This document shows positions 35,063-46,003 of a DNA stretch of 50,086 nucleotides, piece after piece. The stretch comes from Alphaproteobacteria bacterium (GTDB taxonomy: Bacteria; Pseudomonadota; Alphaproteobacteria; CAAHEQ01; UBA3637). The translations under genes and the position numbers were made by a program. The notes under the pieces were generated by a model, which was not told the origin of the DNA, searched no databases, and saw only the letters and a list, made by a program, of their open reading frames with translations. Every line of letters starts with the position of its first letter. Within the stretch, counting starts at the first letter, position 1. The DNA lies in assembly GCA_017539265.1 (NCBI GenBank), contig JAFYHG010000021.1, positions 1-50,086 of the forward strand, read 5' to 3'.

Positions 35063-35299
35063 TTATTGATTTTCCGACACAACAACCCAAGTTTTTGTCT
35101 TGGACAGTGGCCGACTTTCCATAATTTGCACAATGTCACCGACTTTGCACGCATTATGTTCATCATGCGCGGTATATTTTGCCGAACGCTTGATGTATTT
35201 CTTATAAACAGGGTGCATCACCCGCCGTTCAACACGAACGACGACAGATTTATCCATTTTGTCAGAAACGACAACACCTTGTAAAATTCTCTTAGGCAT
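35063..35299 (-). CDS. rpsQ: 30S ribosomal protein S17
   Basis: 78 residues. The OB-fold motifs [33 protein letters not shown] and [17 protein letters not shown] are complete. S17 binds the 5' domain of 16S rRNA early in assembly. Order rpmC-rpsQ-rplN is normal. Confidence 0.96.
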   Translation of the reverse strand: MPKRILQGVVVSDKMDKSVVVRVERRVMHPVYKKYIKRSAKYTAHDEHNACKVGDIVQIMESRPLSKTKTWVVVSENQ

Positions 35300-35318
35300 G
35301 ATTAAATCTCCTTATACC

Positions 35319-35519
35319 CTATTTTTTAGCCTTGGCTTTTTGAGCCGCAGCTGTTTTAATTTGTGCGATTTCACGACGAACTTGACGCCGACGGGCCGTA
35401 TTTTTCAACTGACCACTGGCTTGTTGGAAACGCAGGTTCAAAGCTTCTTTACGTAAAGTTGCTTCCATTTCCTGCAATTCTTTTTCATCTTTCGCAACGA
35501 TTGTTTTAAATTTTTCCAT
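35319..35519 (-). CDS. rpmC: 50S ribosomal protein L29
   Basis: 66 residues, two helices: [20 protein letters not shown] then [17 protein letters not shown]29 sits at the peptide-exit tunnel near L23 and the SRP and trigger-factor docking site. Four bases lie between it and rplP. Confidence 0.95.
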   Translation of the reverse strand: MEKFKTIVAKDEKELQEMEATLRKEALNLRFQQASGQLKNTARRRQVRREIAQIKTAAAQKAKAKK

Positions 35520-35522
35520 AGC

Positions 35523-35945
35523 TTATACCTCTTCATCCGCAGAACGCGCAATAAATTTTGTCTTTATCGGCAACTTTGCGGAAGCCAATGTAAATGCCTC
35601 ACGGGCGATTTCCTCTGAAACGCCGTCCACTTCAAACATGATACGGCCCGGCTTAACCCGGCAAATCCAGAATTCCGGAGCGCCCTTCCCTTTACCTTGA
35701 CGCACTTCAGGCGGTTTCTTGGACACAGGGACATCCGGAAAAATCCGAATCCACAAACGTCCTTGACGCTTCATAGCGCGGGAAATCGCACGACGGGCCG
35801 CCTCAATTTGACGAGCCGTCACGCGTTCCGCGTCTAAAGCCTTTAACCCGAAGGAGCCAAAATCCAATGTCGTAGCTGATTTAGCGACACCATGAATGCG
35901 TCCCTTAAATGCTTTACGAAATTTAGTTCTTTTTGGTTGTAACAT
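35523..35945 (-). CDS. rplP: 50S ribosomal protein L16
   Basis: 140 residues. [39 protein letters not shown] and [20 protein letters not shown] are diagnostic. L16 lies by the A site and supports peptidyl transfer. Normal place after rpsC. Confidence 0.97.
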   Translation of the reverse strand: MLQPKRTKFRKAFKGRIHGVAKSATTLDFGSFGLKALDAERVTARQIEAARRAISRAMKRQGRLWIRIFPDVPVSKKPPEVRQGKGKGAPEFWICRVKPGRIMFEVDGVSEEIAREAFTLASAKLPIKTKFIARSADEEV

Positions 35946-35960
35946 TTTAATGTCCCTTCA

Positions 35961-36632
35961 TTAACGTTGATCTGCCAGACGTTTATCCTGAGCCATGGGG
36001 TCATGAGCCAGAATTTCGCCTTTATAGATCCAAACTTTCACACCACAAGTGCCATAGGCCGTATGTGCCGTAGCAACACCGTAATCTACATCAGCCCGTA
36101 ATGTGTGCAAAGGCACGCGGCCTTCACGATACCATTCCATTCGGGCGATTTCAGCACCACCCAAACGACCGCCACAGTTGATACGAATACCTTCCGCACC
36201 CTGACGTAAAGCCGATTGAACGGCCCGTTTCATGGCACGACGGAAGGAAATACGTTTTTCCAACTGTTGCGCAATATTATCCGCAACCAATTTAGCATCA
36301 ATTTCCGGTTTGCGAACTTCCACGATATTGACACTGACTTCCTGACCGTTCGATAATTTCGTTAAGTCTTTCTTCAATGTTTCAATATCCTGACCTTTTT
36401 TACCGATAATGACACCCGGACGTGCACAGTAGATTGTGACCCGAGCTTTTTTGGCCGGCCGTTCAATCACGATATGACTGATGCCTGCGGCAGCCAGTTT
36501 CTTCGTTAAGAACTTCCGAATTTCAATATCGGCCAAGAGCAGATCTGCATAGTTATCATCGGCGAACCACCGAGAATCCCATGTCCGATTAATTCCAAGG
36601 CGTAAGCCTGTCGGATTTACTTTCTGACCCAT
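35961..36632 (-). CDS. rpsC: 30S ribosomal protein S3
   Basis: 223 residues. [20 protein letters not shown], the KH domain ([17 protein letters not shown]) and the C-terminal domain ([20 protein letters not shown]) are complete. S3 forms part of the mRNA entry helicase with S4 and S5. One-base overlap with rplV. Confidence 0.97.
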   Translation of the reverse strand: MGQKVNPTGLRLGINRTWDSRWFADDNYADLLLADIEIRKFLTKKLAAAGISHIVIERPAKKARVTIYCARPGVIIGKKGQDIETLKKDLTKLSNGQEVSVNIVEVRKPEIDAKLVADNIAQQLEKRISFRRAMKRAVQSALRQGAEGIRINCGGRLGGAEIARMEWYREGRVPLHTLRADVDYGVATAHTAYGTCGVKVWIYKGEILAHDPMAQDKRLADQR

Positions 36633-37063
36633 TATTTTGTCTCCTTCTGTTTCGTTTCCTTTTTCGCTTTCGGAGCTGCTGCCTTCGGAGCTGCCGCTTT
36701 CGGGGCAACTTCTTGTTCGGCTAAAACAACCGTCATATTTGAAAAAGGTTTAATGATACGATTGGCACGGCCTTTGGCGCCCGATTGGAAACGCTTCATG
36801 ACCATAGCCTTACCGACATACGCCTCTTTAACCACCAAACGATCAACATCCATGTTGTGGTTATTTTCCGCATTGGCAATCGCCGAGAGCAATACTTTCT
36901 TGGCTTCTTCCGCAACACGCTTTTTCGAAAAAGTCAGTTGCGCCACAGCCTTACCGGCTTTGAGTCCACGAATGGATTCGGCCAGCAAATTCAATTTCCG
37001 CGGCGATACGCGAATCATACGCGCTCTCGCTTTGGCTGTTTTTGTTTCTTGTTTCTTTACCAT
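36632..37063 (-). CDS. rplV: 50S ribosomal protein L22
   Basis: 143 residues; core about 110. [20 protein letters not shown] and [20 protein letters not shown] are typical, and the beta-hairpin loop ([12 protein letters not shown] region after KGRANRI) lines the exit tunnel. The C-terminus has an [19 protein letters not shown] low-complexity tail of about 30 residues, beyond the family norm. Confidence 0.95.
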   Translation of the reverse strand: MVKKQETKTAKARARMIRVSPRKLNLLAESIRGLKAGKAVAQLTFSKKRVAEEAKKVLLSAIANAENNHNMDVDRLVVKEAYVGKAMVMKRFQSGAKGRANRIIKPFSNMTVVLAEQEVAPKAAAPKAAAPKAKKETKQKETK

Positions 37064-37072
37064 ATTACACCT

Positions 37073-37354
37073 CTACGATTGACTTGCCTTAGCATCAGCT
37101 GCCGTATGGGCCACAAACGTTCTGGTAGGAGCGAACTCACCGAACTTATGACCAATCATATTTTCACTGACTAAAACAGGGATAAACTTTTTACCATTAT
37201 AAACGCCAAAAGTCAAGCCCACAAATTGAGGAAGTATCGTGGATCTTCTGGACCACGTTTTAATTACTTCATGACGACCGGATTGTTTGGCTTTTTCTGC
37301 CTTATCCAACAGATAACCATCAACAAAAGGTCCTTTCCATACGGATCTTGTCAT
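37073..37354 (-). CDS. rpsS: 30S ribosomal protein S19
   Basis: 93 residues. [40 protein letters not shown] and [19 protein letters not shown] are diagnostic. S19 is in the 30S head near the A-site tRNA. Confidence 0.97.
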   Translation of the reverse strand: MTRSVWKGPFVDGYLLDKAEKAKQSGRHEVIKTWSRRSTILPQFVGLTFGVYNGKKFIPVLVSENMIGHKFGEFAPTRTFVAHTAADAKASQS

Positions 37355-37364
37355 TTATGCCTCC

Positions 37365-38192
37365 TTATGCTTTCTTAACCGCATGACGAGAGCGCACAAT
37401 AAGCCCATTCGTCCGCTTGTTGTTACGAGTTTTCTTACCTTTCGTCTTCCAACCCCACGGAGAGACCGGCTGACGACCACCGTTTGTCCGACCACCATGC
37501 GGGTGATCCACAGGGTTCATGGCAATACCACGAACGGACGGACGAATGCCGAGCCATCTGGCCCGACCGGCTTTGGATAAGACACGGTTTTGGTTATCCG
37601 GATTGGATACCGCACCAATGGAAGCAAAACATTCCGCACGCACCAAACGCAATTCACCCGAATTCAAACGAATTTGAGCATAACCGGCATCTTTACCGAT
37701 TAATTGCGCATAGCAACCGGCAGAACGAGCCAATTGGCCGCCCTTACCGGGTTGTAATTCAATGTTGTGCACAATGGTTCCGACCGGCATATTTTTGAGC
37801 GGCATTGCATTCCCCGGCTTAATATCGGCATGTTGTGCCGACACAACCGTATCCCCAACGGCTAACCGTTGCGGAGCCAAGATGTAAGCCAATTCCCCGT
37901 CTGTGTATTTCACGAGGGCGATAAAAGCCTTCCGATTCGGATCATATTCCAACCGTTCCACAGTTGCCGGCATATCCAATTTCTTACGTTTGAAATCAAT
38001 CAAACGATAAGCTTGTTTATGACCGCCACCACGTCTGCGGGAAGTAATATGACCGTGATTGTTCCGGCCACCGGTACTGTTTTGACCTTCCGTCAAAGAT
38101 TTAACGGGGCCACCTTTATACAATTCGGAACGATCGATACCGATCAATTGCCGATTTGCATTGTTTGTTGCTTTATATGTTTTTAATGCCAT
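37365..38192 (-). CDS. rplB: 50S ribosomal protein L2
   Basis: 275 residues. L2 is essential for peptidyl-transferase activity and subunit joining. [20 protein letters not shown] and the C-terminal [20 protein letters not shown], containing the catalytically implicated histidine region, are present. Full length. Confidence 0.97.
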   Translation of the reverse strand: MALKTYKATNNANRQLIGIDRSELYKGGPVKSLTEGQNSTGGRNNHGHITSRRRGGGHKQAYRLIDFKRKKLDMPATVERLEYDPNRKAFIALVKYTDGELAYILAPQRLAVGDTVVSAQHADIKPGNAMPLKNMPVGTIVHNIELQPGKGGQLARSAGCYAQLIGKDAGYAQIRLNSGELRLVRAECFASIGAVSNPDNQNRVLSKAGRARWLGIRPSVRGIAMNPVDHPHGGRTNGGRQPVSPWGWKTKGKKTRNNKRTNGLIVRSRHAVKKA

Positions 38193-38194
38193 GA

Positions 38195-38518
38195 TTAAAC
38201 TCCTGCCGTCACATCAATGCTTTGACCTTCAGCCAAAGTGACGATGGCTTTCTTTGTCTCAGAGCGAACACCCTTCCGTCCGCGGAACAATTTTTGTTTG
38301 CCCATTTGACGCAGTGTATTCACAGATTTAACTTTGACACCGAACACCGATTCCACAGCCTTTTTAATTTCGGGCTTTGTCGCGCTTAAAGAAACTTGAA
38401 ACACGACTTGATTGTGTTCGGAACCTTTCATTGCCTTTTCCGTAATAAGGGGTTTACGGATAATTTCCATATCCTGAACCGATACGGCGTTTTCGGCTTT
38501 TTTCACTTTTTTAATCAT
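38195..38518 (-). CDS. rplW: 50S ribosomal protein L23
   Basis: 107 residues. The core [12 protein letters not shown] and [20 protein letters not shown] is preceded by a short N-terminal extension. L23 is the docking site for trigger factor and SRP at the exit tunnel. Its ATG overlaps the rplD stop by 4 bases. Confidence 0.96.
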   Translation of the reverse strand: MIKKVKKAENAVSVQDMEIIRKPLITEKAMKGSEHNQVVFQVSLSATKPEIKKAVESVFGVKVKSVNTLRQMGKQKLFRGRKGVRSETKKAIVTLAEGQSIDVTAGV

Positions 38519-39135
38519 TTCAACCGACCTTCCAGTTGCGCCACGGCGTCTTTGGATAAGACCAAAACATCCCGACGAACGATATCATAGACATTTGCCC
38601 CTTGTGCCGGTAACACGTCAACATTAACGATATTACGTGCCGACAAAGCAAAATTGTCGTCTAATTTTTCACCACCGACAAACAAAGCCGATTCCCAACC
38701 GTTTTTCTTAAACGATTTTTGGAAAGCCTTTGTACTCGGTTTTTTAGCGGTCATGTCATCTAAAATGAACAACTTCCCGTCTTTGGCCTTCATGGACAAA
38801 GCAACCCGCATGGCCAAAGCCCGAATTTTCTTTGTCAAGCCATAAGCATGAGAGCGCACCACCGGACCAAAAGCGATACCGCCATGGTACATTCCCGGAG
38901 CTGTTTTCACACCTTGACGGTGACGACCTGTTCCTTTTTGTTTGAAGGGTTTTTTACCCGTTCCGTGAACATCGCCGACATCCTTTGTGGCATGTGTTCC
39001 CTGACGACGCTTATCCAATTGCCATTGAATGACACGGGCCAAAACGCCTTTATTTAAATCAACACCGAAGACGGAATCGGCCAAATCAATGGAGCCGACA
39101 GCCTTGGCATCTAAATTAATCACATCATATTTCAT
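38515..39135 (-). CDS. rplD: 50S ribosomal protein L4
   Basis: 206 residues. The long loop ([20 protein letters not shown] and [20 protein letters not shown]) reaches into the exit tunnel. In E. coli L4 represses its own S10 operon by attenuation; no leader structure of that type was identified here ahead of rpsJ. Normal position. Confidence 0.96.
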   Translation of the reverse strand: MKYDVINLDAKAVGSIDLADSVFGVDLNKGVLARVIQWQLDKRRQGTHATKDVGDVHGTGKKPFKQKGTGRHRQGVKTAPGMYHGGIAFGPVVRSHAYGLTKKIRALAMRVALSMKAKDGKLFILDDMTAKKPSTKAFQKSFKKNGWESALFVGGEKLDDNFALSARNIVNVDVLPAQGANVYDIVRRDVLVLSKDAVAQLEGRLK

Positions 39136-39138
39136 GGT

Positions 39139-39885
39139 TTATTCCTTCACTTCCTGTGATTCGGCCGGTGTTTCAACCGCGGCTGCTTCCGCTTTGGGAG
39201 CCGCTGCTTCTGCCTTGGCTTTTAAACCTGCCGGCATCGGCAAATTCTTTTGGTTTGAAACCTTGACCGCATCTGTGATTGTGACGATACCGGAATCAAA
39301 GCCCGGAACGCTGCCTTTCACGAGAACCAAATTTCTGGCTTCGTCAATGGCCATAACTTCCAAGTTTTGAACCGTTGTTTGATAGTTGCCCATTTGACCC
39401 GGCATTTTCAAATTCTTGAAAACTTTACCCGGCCATTCCCGTTGTCCGGTTGAACCACCGGAACGATGGGTTCTGGACGCACCGTGAGTCGCGTTATCAC
39501 CGCTGAAGTGATATTTTTTCATAACGCCGGCATATCCTTTACCGAGGGAAACACCCGTCACATCGACGAGTTGCCCCACCACAAAGTGGGAAGCGCTGAG
39601 TTCCGAACCCACCGGGATGACACAATCATCCGATACGCGGAATTCCACAAGCGTTTTCTTCGGTTCAACTTTTGCCTTAGCGAAGTGTCCGAGTTGCGGC
39701 TTGGCAACATTTTTGGATTTTGCTTTACCACATCCCAACTGGACAGCGACATATCCGTCCCGTTCCTTAGTGCGGACATCCACAACCGTGCTGTCAACTT
39801 TTAAGACAGTCACGGGAACGCGGTTTCCGTTATCTTGGAACAGACTGGTCATGCCGACTTTTTCTGCAATTACTCCTGAACGCAT
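39139..39885 (-). CDS. rplC: 50S ribosomal protein L3
   Basis: 248 residues, longer than the usual ~210 because of an Ala/Glu-rich tail ([17 protein letters not shown]). [20 protein letters not shown] and [20 protein letters not shown] are diagnostic; the glutamine in the STGQ loop is the site methylated by PrmB in relatives. L3 reaches into the peptidyl-transferase centre. Confidence 0.96.
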   Translation of the reverse strand: MRSGVIAEKVGMTSLFQDNGNRVPVTVLKVDSTVVDVRTKERDGYVAVQLGCGKAKSKNVAKPQLGHFAKAKVEPKKTLVEFRVSDDCVIPVGSELSASHFVVGQLVDVTGVSLGKGYAGVMKKYHFSGDNATHGASRTHRSGGSTGQREWPGKVFKNLKMPGQMGNYQTTVQNLEVMAIDEARNLVLVKGSVPGFDSGIVTITDAVKVSNQKNLPMPAGLKAKAEAAAPKAEAAAVETPAESQEVKE

Positions 39886-39901
39886 AGTCTATTTTCCTTT
39901 A

Positions 39902-40210
39902 TTATACTTTAATCTCAACATCTACACCGGCGGCGAGATCCAATTTCATCAGAGCATCAACCGTTTGCGGTGTCGGATCAATAATGTCAAGCACCCTCTT
40001 ATGGGTTCTGATTTCAAACTGTTCACGTGATTTCTTATCGACATGCACGGAACGGTTCACGGTAAATTTTTCAATACGGGTCGGCAAAGGAATCGGGCCA
40101 ACAACCTCAGCTCCTGTCCGTTTTGCCGTATTGACGATCTCACGGGTTGATTGATCCAACAACCTGTGGTCGAACGCTTTTAATCTGATACGAATGTTTT
40201 GGTTTTCCAT
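39902..40210 (-). CDS. rpsJ: 30S ribosomal protein S10
   Basis: 102 residues. [40 protein letters not shown] and [20 protein letters not shown] are diagnostic. S10 also acts as NusE in transcription antitermination. It follows fusA directly (15 bases); tuf, usually in between, is missing. Confidence 0.97.
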   Translation of the reverse strand: MENQNIRIRLKAFDHRLLDQSTREIVNTAKRTGAEVVGPIPLPTRIEKFTVNRSVHVDKKSREQFEIRTHKRVLDIIDPTPQTVDALMKLDLAAGVDVEIKV

Positions 40211-40224
40211 AGTCTTTTCCTTTC

Positions 40225-42303
40225 TTAACCAGCCATTTTCGCTTTAATTTCATCAGCCACCATCTGCGGCACATCCGCATAGTGGGCAAATTGCATTGTG
40301 TATTGGGCACGTCCCTGGCTCATTGAACGTAACGTTCCCACATAACCGAACATATTGGCCAACGGCACGGTTGCATCGATCACACGCGCATTTCCGCGAG
40401 TATCCATACCACCAACCTGACCACGACGGGAGTTCAAGTCACCGATGATATCTCCCATGTATTCTTCCGGTGTCACAATTTCAACTTTCATGATCGGTTC
40501 CAACAACTTGGGACCGGCTTTTGCCATACCCTCGCGGAAAGCCGCCCGAGCCGCAATTTCAAAGCACATCACGTTAGAGTCAACTTCGTGATAAGCGCCA
40601 TCATAAAGTGTTGCCTTAAAGTCTGTGCAGGGGAAGCCGGCCAAAACACCTGTTTCCAAAGCCTGACGCAAACCTTTTTCAACACCCGGAATATATTCTT
40701 TCGGAACGGAACCACCCACAACCGTGTTTTCAAACACGAATCCGGAACCTTGCGGTAAGGGTTCAAATTTGATTTTAACCCGAGCAAATTGCCCCGCACC
40801 ACCGGATTGTTTCTTGTGTGTGTAGTCTTCATCATAAAGTTTCGAAATTGTTTCACGATAAGCCACTTGCGGCGCACCGACATTGGCTTCCACTTTAAAT
40901 TCACGTTTTAACCGATCCACAATGATTTCCAAGTGAAGTTCACCCATCCCTTTAATGATGGTTTGTCCCGTTTCAACATTGGATGCCACGCGGAAAGAAG
41001 GATCTTCCATCGCCAACCGGTTCAAGGCCAAGCCCATCTTTTCGATATCGGCTTTTGTTTTCGGTTCAACGGCAATTTCGATCACCGGATCCGGGAATTC
41101 CATCTTTTCCAAAATGACGTTCAGGTTTTCCGCACACAGCGTATCACCTGTTGTCGTTTCTTTAAGGCCCACCAAAGCGACGATATCACCGGCATGAGCT
41201 TCTTTAATGTCTTCCCGATGGTTCGCATGCATTAAGAGCATCCGGCCGATTCTTTCTTTTTCGTCTTTAACGCTGTTACGGACATAAGTTCCCGCCGTTA
41301 AAGTTCCCTGATAGAGACGGACGAATGTCAACGATCCCACGAACGGGTCATTCATAATCTTAAAGGCCAAGGCTGCCAGAGGCTTTCCGTCTTCGGAAGC
41401 ACACACATATTCGGCACCTGTTTTGCCATCAATTCCCTTGGCTTGCGGAATATCAATCGGTGAAGGCAAGTAATCCACCACCGCATCCAACAGGACTTGA
41501 ATACCTTTATTCTTAAAGGCTGAACCACAGAACACCGGCACAAATTTTTGTTCGATTGTTCCTTTACGGATACATTTTTTAAGTGTTTCCATATCCGGTT
41601 CTTTACCTTCCAAATAAGCTTCCATCGCCGCATCATCCATTTCAACGGCCATTTCAACCAATTCGTTATAGTATTTATCGGCATCAGCCTTCAAATCTGC
41701 AGGAATTTCCTGTTCTTCAAAAGTTGCGCCCAAATCTTCGGAATGCCAAATAATGGCTTTGCGTTTTAAGATATCCACAACGCCCTTAAAGTCATTTTCG
41801 GCACCGATCGGTAAAGTCATAGCCATCGGCCGCGCACCCAAACGATCCTTGATCATCGCCACGCAACGCGGGAAATTAGCACCGATACGGTCCATTTTGT
41901 TCACAAAGCAAATTCTAGGAACACCGTATTTATCGGCTTGCCGCCAAACGGTTTCGGATTGCGGTTCAACGCCTTCCACACCACCGAACACGGCGATAGC
42001 ACCATCAAGTACCCGTAAGCACCGTTCCACTTCAACCGTGAAGTCCACGTGCCCCGGTGTGTCGATCACGTTAATCCGGTGACCGCGCCAGAAAGCCGTT
42101 GTTGCGGCCGAAGTAATCGTAATACCGCGTTCTTGTTCCTGTTCCATCCAGTCCATCGTTGCACCACCGTCGTGAACTTCCCCGATTTTGTGGGTTTTAC
42201 CTGTATAATATAGGATTCGTTCCGTTGTGGTTGTTTTACCGGCATCAATATGCGCCATAATACCGATATTTCTGTATAGTTCAATAGGAGTTGTTCTTGC
42301 CAT
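40225..42303 (-). CDS. fusA: Elongation factor G
   Basis: 692 residues. EF-G drives translocation and ribosome recycling by GTP hydrolysis. G1 [20 protein letters not shown], the switch-[10 protein letters not shown] and [10 protein letters not shown] are visible, and domains II-V continue to the end ([20 protein letters not shown]). Located after rpsG; the neighbouring tuf is not present. Confidence 0.97.
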   Translation of the reverse strand: MARTTPIELYRNIGIMAHIDAGKTTTTERILYYTGKTHKIGEVHDGGATMDWMEQEQERGITITSAATTAFWRGHRINVIDTPGHVDFTVEVERCLRVLDGAIAVFGGVEGVEPQSETVWRQADKYGVPRICFVNKMDRIGANFPRCVAMIKDRLGARPMAMTLPIGAENDFKGVVDILKRKAIIWHSEDLGATFEEQEIPADLKADADKYYNELVEMAVEMDDAAMEAYLEGKEPDMETLKKCIRKGTIEQKFVPVFCGSAFKNKGIQVLLDAVVDYLPSPIDIPQAKGIDGKTGAEYVCASEDGKPLAALAFKIMNDPFVGSLTFVRLYQGTLTAGTYVRNSVKDEKERIGRMLLMHANHREDIKEAHAGDIVALVGLKETTTGDTLCAENLNVILEKMEFPDPVIEIAVEPKTKADIEKMGLALNRLAMEDPSFRVASNVETGQTIIKGMGELHLEIIVDRLKREFKVEANVGAPQVAYRETISKLYDEDYTHKKQSGGAGQFARVKIKFEPLPQGSGFVFENTVVGGSVPKEYIPGVEKGLRQALETGVLAGFPCTDFKATLYDGAYHEVDSNVMCFEIAARAAFREGMAKAGPKLLEPIMKVEIVTPEEYMGDIIGDLNSRRGQVGGMDTRGNARVIDATVPLANMFGYVGTLRSMSQGRAQYTMQFAHYADVPQMVADEIKAKMAG

Positions 42304-42312
42304 TTTTCTCTC

Positions 42313-42783
42313 CTACCATTTAAAGTGAGCAAACGCTTTGTTTGCATCGGCCATACGGTGGGTATCTTCGCGTTTGCGAATCGCCGTTCCGCGGTTATTG
42401 TAGGCATCTTGCAATTCATTGAACAAGCGTTCTTCCATTGTGTTTTCGCTCCGACCTCTGGCCGCACCGATAATCCAGCGAATGGCAAGGGCTTGTTGGC
42501 GATCCGGGCGCACTTCTGTCGGCACCTGATAGGTCGCACCACCCACACGGCGGGAACGTACTTCCACCAAAGGTTTCACGTTATTCAAAGCCTCTTTGAA
42601 CACATCCAAAGCCGGCTTTTTCAATTTGTTTTCGAGTTCACTCATAGCCCCGTATAAGATTTCTTCGGCAACGCTTTTTTTGCCGTCATACATCAGGCTG
42701 TTCATAAATTTGGCGACCACGATGTCATTATATTTGGCATCCGGCGTCACTTCACGTTTAACTGCAGCATGTCTTCTTGACAT
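42313..42783 (-). CDS. rpsG: 30S ribosomal protein S7
   Basis: 156 residues. [40 protein letters not shown] and [20 protein letters not shown] are diagnostic. S7 organises the 30S head and E-site tRNA contact, and in E. coli it represses the str operon through the rpsL-rpsG gap; here that gap is only 15 bases, so that mechanism is unlikely. Confidence 0.97.
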   Translation of the reverse strand: MSRRHAAVKREVTPDAKYNDIVVAKFMNSLMYDGKKSVAEEILYGAMSELENKLKKPALDVFKEALNNVKPLVEVRSRRVGGATYQVPTEVRPDRQQALAIRWIIGAARGRSENTMEERLFNELQDAYNNRGTAIRKREDTHRMADANKAFAHFKW

Positions 42784-42798
42784 AATCTTTTCTCCTTA

Positions 42799-43170
42799 TT
42801 ATTTAGGGCGTTTAGCACCGTATAACGAACGGGCTTGTTTACGATTGGCCACGCCTTGAGTATCCAGCGTACCACGGATGATATGATAACGAACACCAGG
42901 CAAGTCCTTCACACGACCGCCACGGATCATCACAACCGAGTGTTCTTGCAGGTTATGACCTTCACCGGGGATATAACTCGTCACTTCGAACCCGTTTGTC
43001 AAACGCACACGGGCGACTTTACGCAAAGCCGAGTTCGGCTTTTTCGGGGTTGTTGTATACACACGCGTGCAAACACCGCGCTTTTGGGGGCACGCATTCA
43101 AAGCGGGCACTTTGTTCCGCTTTACTTGCAATTTCCGGCTTTTCCGGACCAATTGGTTAATTGTAGGCAT
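42799..43170 (-). CDS. rpsL: 30S ribosomal protein S12
   Basis: 123 residues. ATG 43170 follows AAGGAAT by 7 bases and gives the universal MPTINQL start; an upstream extension to 43203 is rejected. S12 lies at the decoding centre. The positions that give streptomycin resistance when changed are wild type: K in [11 protein letters not shown] and K in [13 protein letters not shown]. First gene of the ribosomal block. Confidence 0.97.
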   Translation of the reverse strand: MPTINQLVRKSRKLQVKRNKVPALNACPQKRGVCTRVYTTTPKKPNSALRKVARVRLTNGFEVTSYIPGEGHNLQEHSVVMIRGGRVKDLPGVRYHIIRGTLDTQGVANRKQARSLYGAKRPK

Positions 43171-43343
43171 TAATTTTATTCCTTCATTTCTACCTAGTAT
43201 CAAAAAAATCTCTCATCGACCCGTTTCGGGCAGACAAAAGGCTCAAATATCTCAATAATAAAGAGAAAAACCCGTTTTATCATTGAAGCTTTTTCATCGG
43301 TTTTGGCACTTTTAAGCACCCAAACCGCCTCAAAAGTCGAGTC
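43171..43343 (-). promoter_or_regulatory. Structured 5' leader of rpsL
   Basis: About 165 bases between the str promoter and rpsL. One strong hairpin has GGTTTGGGTGC against GTGCCAAAACC (43299-43326, one mismatch), and a small one is CCCG-TTT-CGGG (43220-43230). An upstream CGGG could pair with the same CCCG, so two folds are possible. No sequence repressor known to me is matched; a role in ribosomal-protein control is inferred. Confidence 0.4.
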
Positions 43344-43372
43344 ATTCTACACTATTTTTCCCCATAAGTCAA
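43344..43372 (-). promoter_or_regulatory. Promoter of the ribosomal (str) block
   Basis: On the minus strand TTGACT (43367-43372) and TAGAAT (43344-43349) are 17 bases apart. It is the only strong promoter upstream of rpsL. Confidence 0.7.
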
Positions 43373-43466
43373 GCACTTTTTATTATTTTTTACAGACTTT
43401 TTCTGTTTAGACCGATTCACAAAAATGGAAAACAACCTAATCCATTAAAAAACGGATAAAATCATT

Positions 43467-44036
43467 TTATTTCTCCTGATTATTATAATAGGCCTCTTCT
43501 TGATCATACCCACTACTTACAAACCCGTAATCACTATAATGAATTCCTGTTGCAACTGGGTGTTGGCCATTTCTCATTATAACATAATCGAGTATCTGAT
43601 TGGTAATAGCACAAAGAGTTGTTAATGTGATAAAAAGTAACCATAAGCCTAATTTTTGGGCTCGTTTCCAAAACAGCATCAAGAAGCCCTGCCCCACAAT
43701 TAAACAAGGCAAAATAATAAATAGGGTTGCACGAACCCTTCTAAGGAAGTGCACTATTTTGCCGTCCTGCAAGGAATTTGTATAATATACAAGGGCAGAA
43801 AATAACGCTACAAGTAGCAAACAAGCAATTAAACAACCCCATTTTTTATGTCTGATCCAATATACAATGCTAAGTATGGGAGTACCCAAAAACACAAAAG
43901 TGATTATCATTACAAAGAACATATCCAACCGTCCCCTGATCATGAATGCCCAAAGGCAACAAGTTATAATCCCCAACAGGACCAATAAAATAACTTCTTT
44001 CTTTCCCAATCCGGCAAGATTAAATTTCTTCTTCAT
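43467..44036 (-). CDS. Multi-helix membrane protein of unknown function
   Basis: 189 residues; not recognised. Five hydrophobic segments are seen: about 14-34, 38-58, 65-85, 103-125 and 130-150. The N-terminus is basic, the C-terminus polar and Tyr-rich (DYGFVSSGYDQEEAYYNN). AAGGAG lies 8 bases upstream. It has its own promoter and sits between rpsL and ymdB on the minus strand with no obvious operon partners. More AT-rich than its neighbours, which may mean recent acquisition. Confidence 0.6.
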   Translation of the reverse strand: MKKKFNLAGLGKKEVILLVLLGIITCCLWAFMIRGRLDMFFVMIITFVFLGTPILSIVYWIRHKKWGCLIACLLLVALFSALVYYTNSLQDGKIVHFLRRVRATLFIILPCLIVGQGFLMLFWKRAQKLGLWLLFITLTTLCAITNQILDYVIMRNGQHPVATGIHYSDYGFVSSGYDQEEAYYNNQEK

Positions 44037-44056
44037 TTTATTTCTCCTTTTTTATT

Positions 44057-44085
44057 AGGATACATAAAAATTGAAAGCCTGTCAA
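44057..44085 (-). promoter_or_regulatory. Promoter of the membrane protein gene at 43467
   Basis: On the minus strand TTGACA (44080-44085) and TATCCT (44057-44062) are 17 bases apart, 21 bases before the ATG. Confidence 0.5.
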
Positions 44086-44089
44086 TTGA

Positions 44090-44881
44090 TTATTTTAAAT
44101 TCATCAAGTGTGGGCCGATAATAATCGGTCGGATAGAAAGGCACCGTCCCGTTTTATCATCAATTTCAGCAAATGTGCCACAAAAAGTGCCTTCGCATTC
44201 TGCCGGCACCAGCCGTTGCACCACACCCGAAAAACGGGGAAGAGCACTTGCAACCGACATTCCGATTACGGATTCATAATCGCCACACATTCCCACATCG
44301 GCCTGAAATCCCGTCCCGTTAGGCAAAATCCGTGCGTCAAGGGTCGGCGTATGCGTATGCGTCCCCAATACGAGAGCCGCCTCCCCATCCAAAAAGTATC
44401 CCATACCGACTTTTTCCGCTGTAGCTTCGGCATGAAAATCCACAATCAAGACATCATAATCTTTTTGATGGGCTTTAACAAAAGCCTCTATCGTCGCAAA
44501 AGGATCCTCTACCGGCCGCATAAAGACTTTACCCAACAATTGCGCCACACACACACGAGCGCCTGCTTTTTCCACGATACAAAACCCGTGACCGATTGTA
44601 TTTTCCGGATAGTTCATCGGCCGCACAAGCCGTTCTTCCTCATCCAACAAATCATTGATGTCCGCTTTATCAAAGGTATGATTGCCCATCGTTACGACAT
44701 CCACACCCATTTTCATAAATCCCTGAAAAAGTTTCGGGGTCAAGCCAAACCCATGCGCCGCATTTTCACCATTTACGATAATTATGTCGGGTTTCGATTC
44801 CCGTTTCAAGCCCGGTAAAACAGCCGTTAAAGCCTGCCGACCGGATTTTCCCACCACATCGCCACAAAAAAGAATCTTCAT
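44090..44881 (-). CDS. ymdB: YmdB-family metallophosphoesterase
   Basis: 263 residues. Metal-binding motifs are complete: FCGDVVGKSGR, NGENAAHGFG, TMGNHTFDKADI, DFHAEAT and GTHTHTPTLDARI. Family members (B. subtilis YmdB) hydrolyse 2',3'-cyclic nucleotides and affect biofilm or motility decisions; the role here is inferred. Its ATG overlaps the zapA stop by 4 bases, so the two are coupled. Confidence 0.85.
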   Translation of the reverse strand: MKILFCGDVVGKSGRQALTAVLPGLKRESKPDIIIVNGENAAHGFGLTPKLFQGFMKMGVDVVTMGNHTFDKADINDLLDEEERLVRPMNYPENTIGHGFCIVEKAGARVCVAQLLGKVFMRPVEDPFATIEAFVKAHQKDYDVLIVDFHAEATAEKVGMGYFLDGEAALVLGTHTHTPTLDARILPNGTGFQADVGMCGDYESVIGMSVASALPRFSGVVQRLVPAECEGTFCGTFAEIDDKTGRCLSIRPIIIGPHLMNLK

Positions 44882-45186
44882 GCCCCTAAATTTTCCGCCA
44901 ACGTTTCAATTTTAAGAGCCAAGTTCTTTAGGCTTTCCGCCATTTGAGATTCGGATTTTTCCAAAATCTCCGCATTTGTTTCTTTTTCCAACTTACTTTT
45001 TTCTTCCGCAAGCAACAGGCATATCATGGCCAACATTTGCCCTTCCTGCATAAAACCAAGGGTTTGAATCAATTTTTCCGCCCGTGCATTCAAACCCGCC
45101 GCCAATTGTTGCATATGGGCTTCTTGCCCGTCTGCACACGAAAATTTATAAGATTTCGGCCCGATTTTAAGTGTTACAACAGCCAT
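44878..45186 (-). CDS. zapA: Cell division protein ZapA
   Basis: 102 residues. ZapA binds FtsZ and bundles its filaments at the division site. The N-terminal KIGPKSYKFSCADGQEAHMQ and the following helical, coiled-coil region (LLLAEEKSKLEKE) fit the family. Overlaps the upstream coiled-coil gene by one base and ymdB by four, a compact operon. Confidence 0.82.
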   Translation of the reverse strand: MAVVTLKIGPKSYKFSCADGQEAHMQQLAAGLNARAEKLIQTLGFMQEGQMLAMICLLLAEEKSKLEKETNAEILEKSESQMAESLKNLALKIETLAENLGA

Positions 45187-45374
45187 TATTCACTCTCCTT
45201 TTGATAAGTCTCAATCGCCTTATCCAAGCGTTCATAAGTCGTTTTAATTGCCTGTTTTAATTCCAAAACCTGTTCGGACAATTGTGCCTGTGTTTTTTTG
45301 GACGCATAAATTGCCGATTCTAACTTTAAAATCGCTTGTTCCAATGTTGTTAAAGCCGCTTTTGTCTGTTCCAT
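45186..45374 (-). CDS. Small coiled-coil protein (DUF4164-like)
   Basis: 62 residues; almost entirely one helix with heptad spacing (TTLEQAILKLESAIYASKKT, QVLELKQAIKTTYERLDKAI). This is the position, size and character of the small coiled-coil proteins often found beside zapA in Alphaproteobacteria. Direct evidence of a division role is lacking. Confidence 0.65.
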   Translation of the reverse strand: MEQTKAALTTLEQAILKLESAIYASKKTQAQLSEQVLELKQAIKTTYERLDKAIETYQKESE

Positions 45375-45393
45375 CGTTATCTCCTTTTGTGGC

Positions 45394-45422
45394 AGTATAA
45401 CATATTTTAAACCGCGCGTCTA
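45394..45422 (-). promoter_or_regulatory. Possible promoter of the coiled-coil/zapA/ymdB operon
   Basis: On the minus strand TAGACG (45417-45422) and TATACT (45394-45399) are 17 bases apart. The -35 overlaps the end of recR. Confidence 0.4.
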
Positions 45423-46000
45423 GTCTTAAATGCCATCTGCAGAGTTCCATCATCCAAATAATCCAGTTCTCCCCCGATCGGAACCCCACGCGACAATGCG
45501 GATAATTTAATCGGATAGCCCTCTAACCTGTCCGCCAGATAATGCGCTGTTGTTTGTCCTTCCACCGTTGCGGGCAAGGCCAAGATTACTTCTTCAATCC
45601 CACCGCCGGCGATTTTATCCAATAACTCTTGCACTTTTAAATCTTCCGGTCCCACCCCGTCCAGAGCCGACAAAACGCCCCCCAGCACATGATAGCATCC
45701 TTTAAAAGCACCCGACCGTTCCAAGGCCCATAGGTCCGCCACATCCCGCACCACACAAATTTGCGCCTGGTTGCGTTTAGTATCGCTACAGATTGAGCAC
45801 GGCGCCCGCGTATCCATATTTCCGCAAATCGGACAGACAACAATTTTATCGTAGACATTCTTCATCGCCGCCATTAAGGGGGTAAAATGGCTTTCTTTTT
45901 TATTCAACAAATGCAAAACAGCGCGTCTGGCAGATCTGGGGCCAAACGCGGGCAATTTTGCCAATAGTTGTATCAACTGTTCGATTTCGGGTGCCGACAT
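45407..46000 (-). CDS. recR: Recombination protein RecR
   Basis: 197 residues. RecR helps RecFOR load RecA at gaps. The N-terminal helix-hairpin-helix (LAKLPAFGPRSARRAVLHLL), the four-cysteine zinc finger (CPICGNMDTRAPCSIC) and the Toprim domain (ICVVRDVADLWALERSGAFK) are complete. Four bases separate it from ybaB. dnaX, usually upstream of this pair, is not here. Confidence 0.95.
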   Translation of the reverse strand: MSAPEIEQLIQLLAKLPAFGPRSARRAVLHLLNKKESHFTPLMAAMKNVYDKIVVCPICGNMDTRAPCSICSDTKRNQAQICVVRDVADLWALERSGAFKGCYHVLGGVLSALDGVGPEDLKVQELLDKIAGGGIEEVILALPATVEGQTTAHYLADRLEGYPIKLSALSRGVPIGGELDYLDDGTLQMAFKTRRAV

Positions 46001-46003
46001 GTT

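Noticed and set aside
43203-43230. Intrinsic terminator from the CCCG-TTT-CGGG hairpin before rpsL
   Set aside because: The run of T lies 11 bases after the stem, and the stem is only four pairs.
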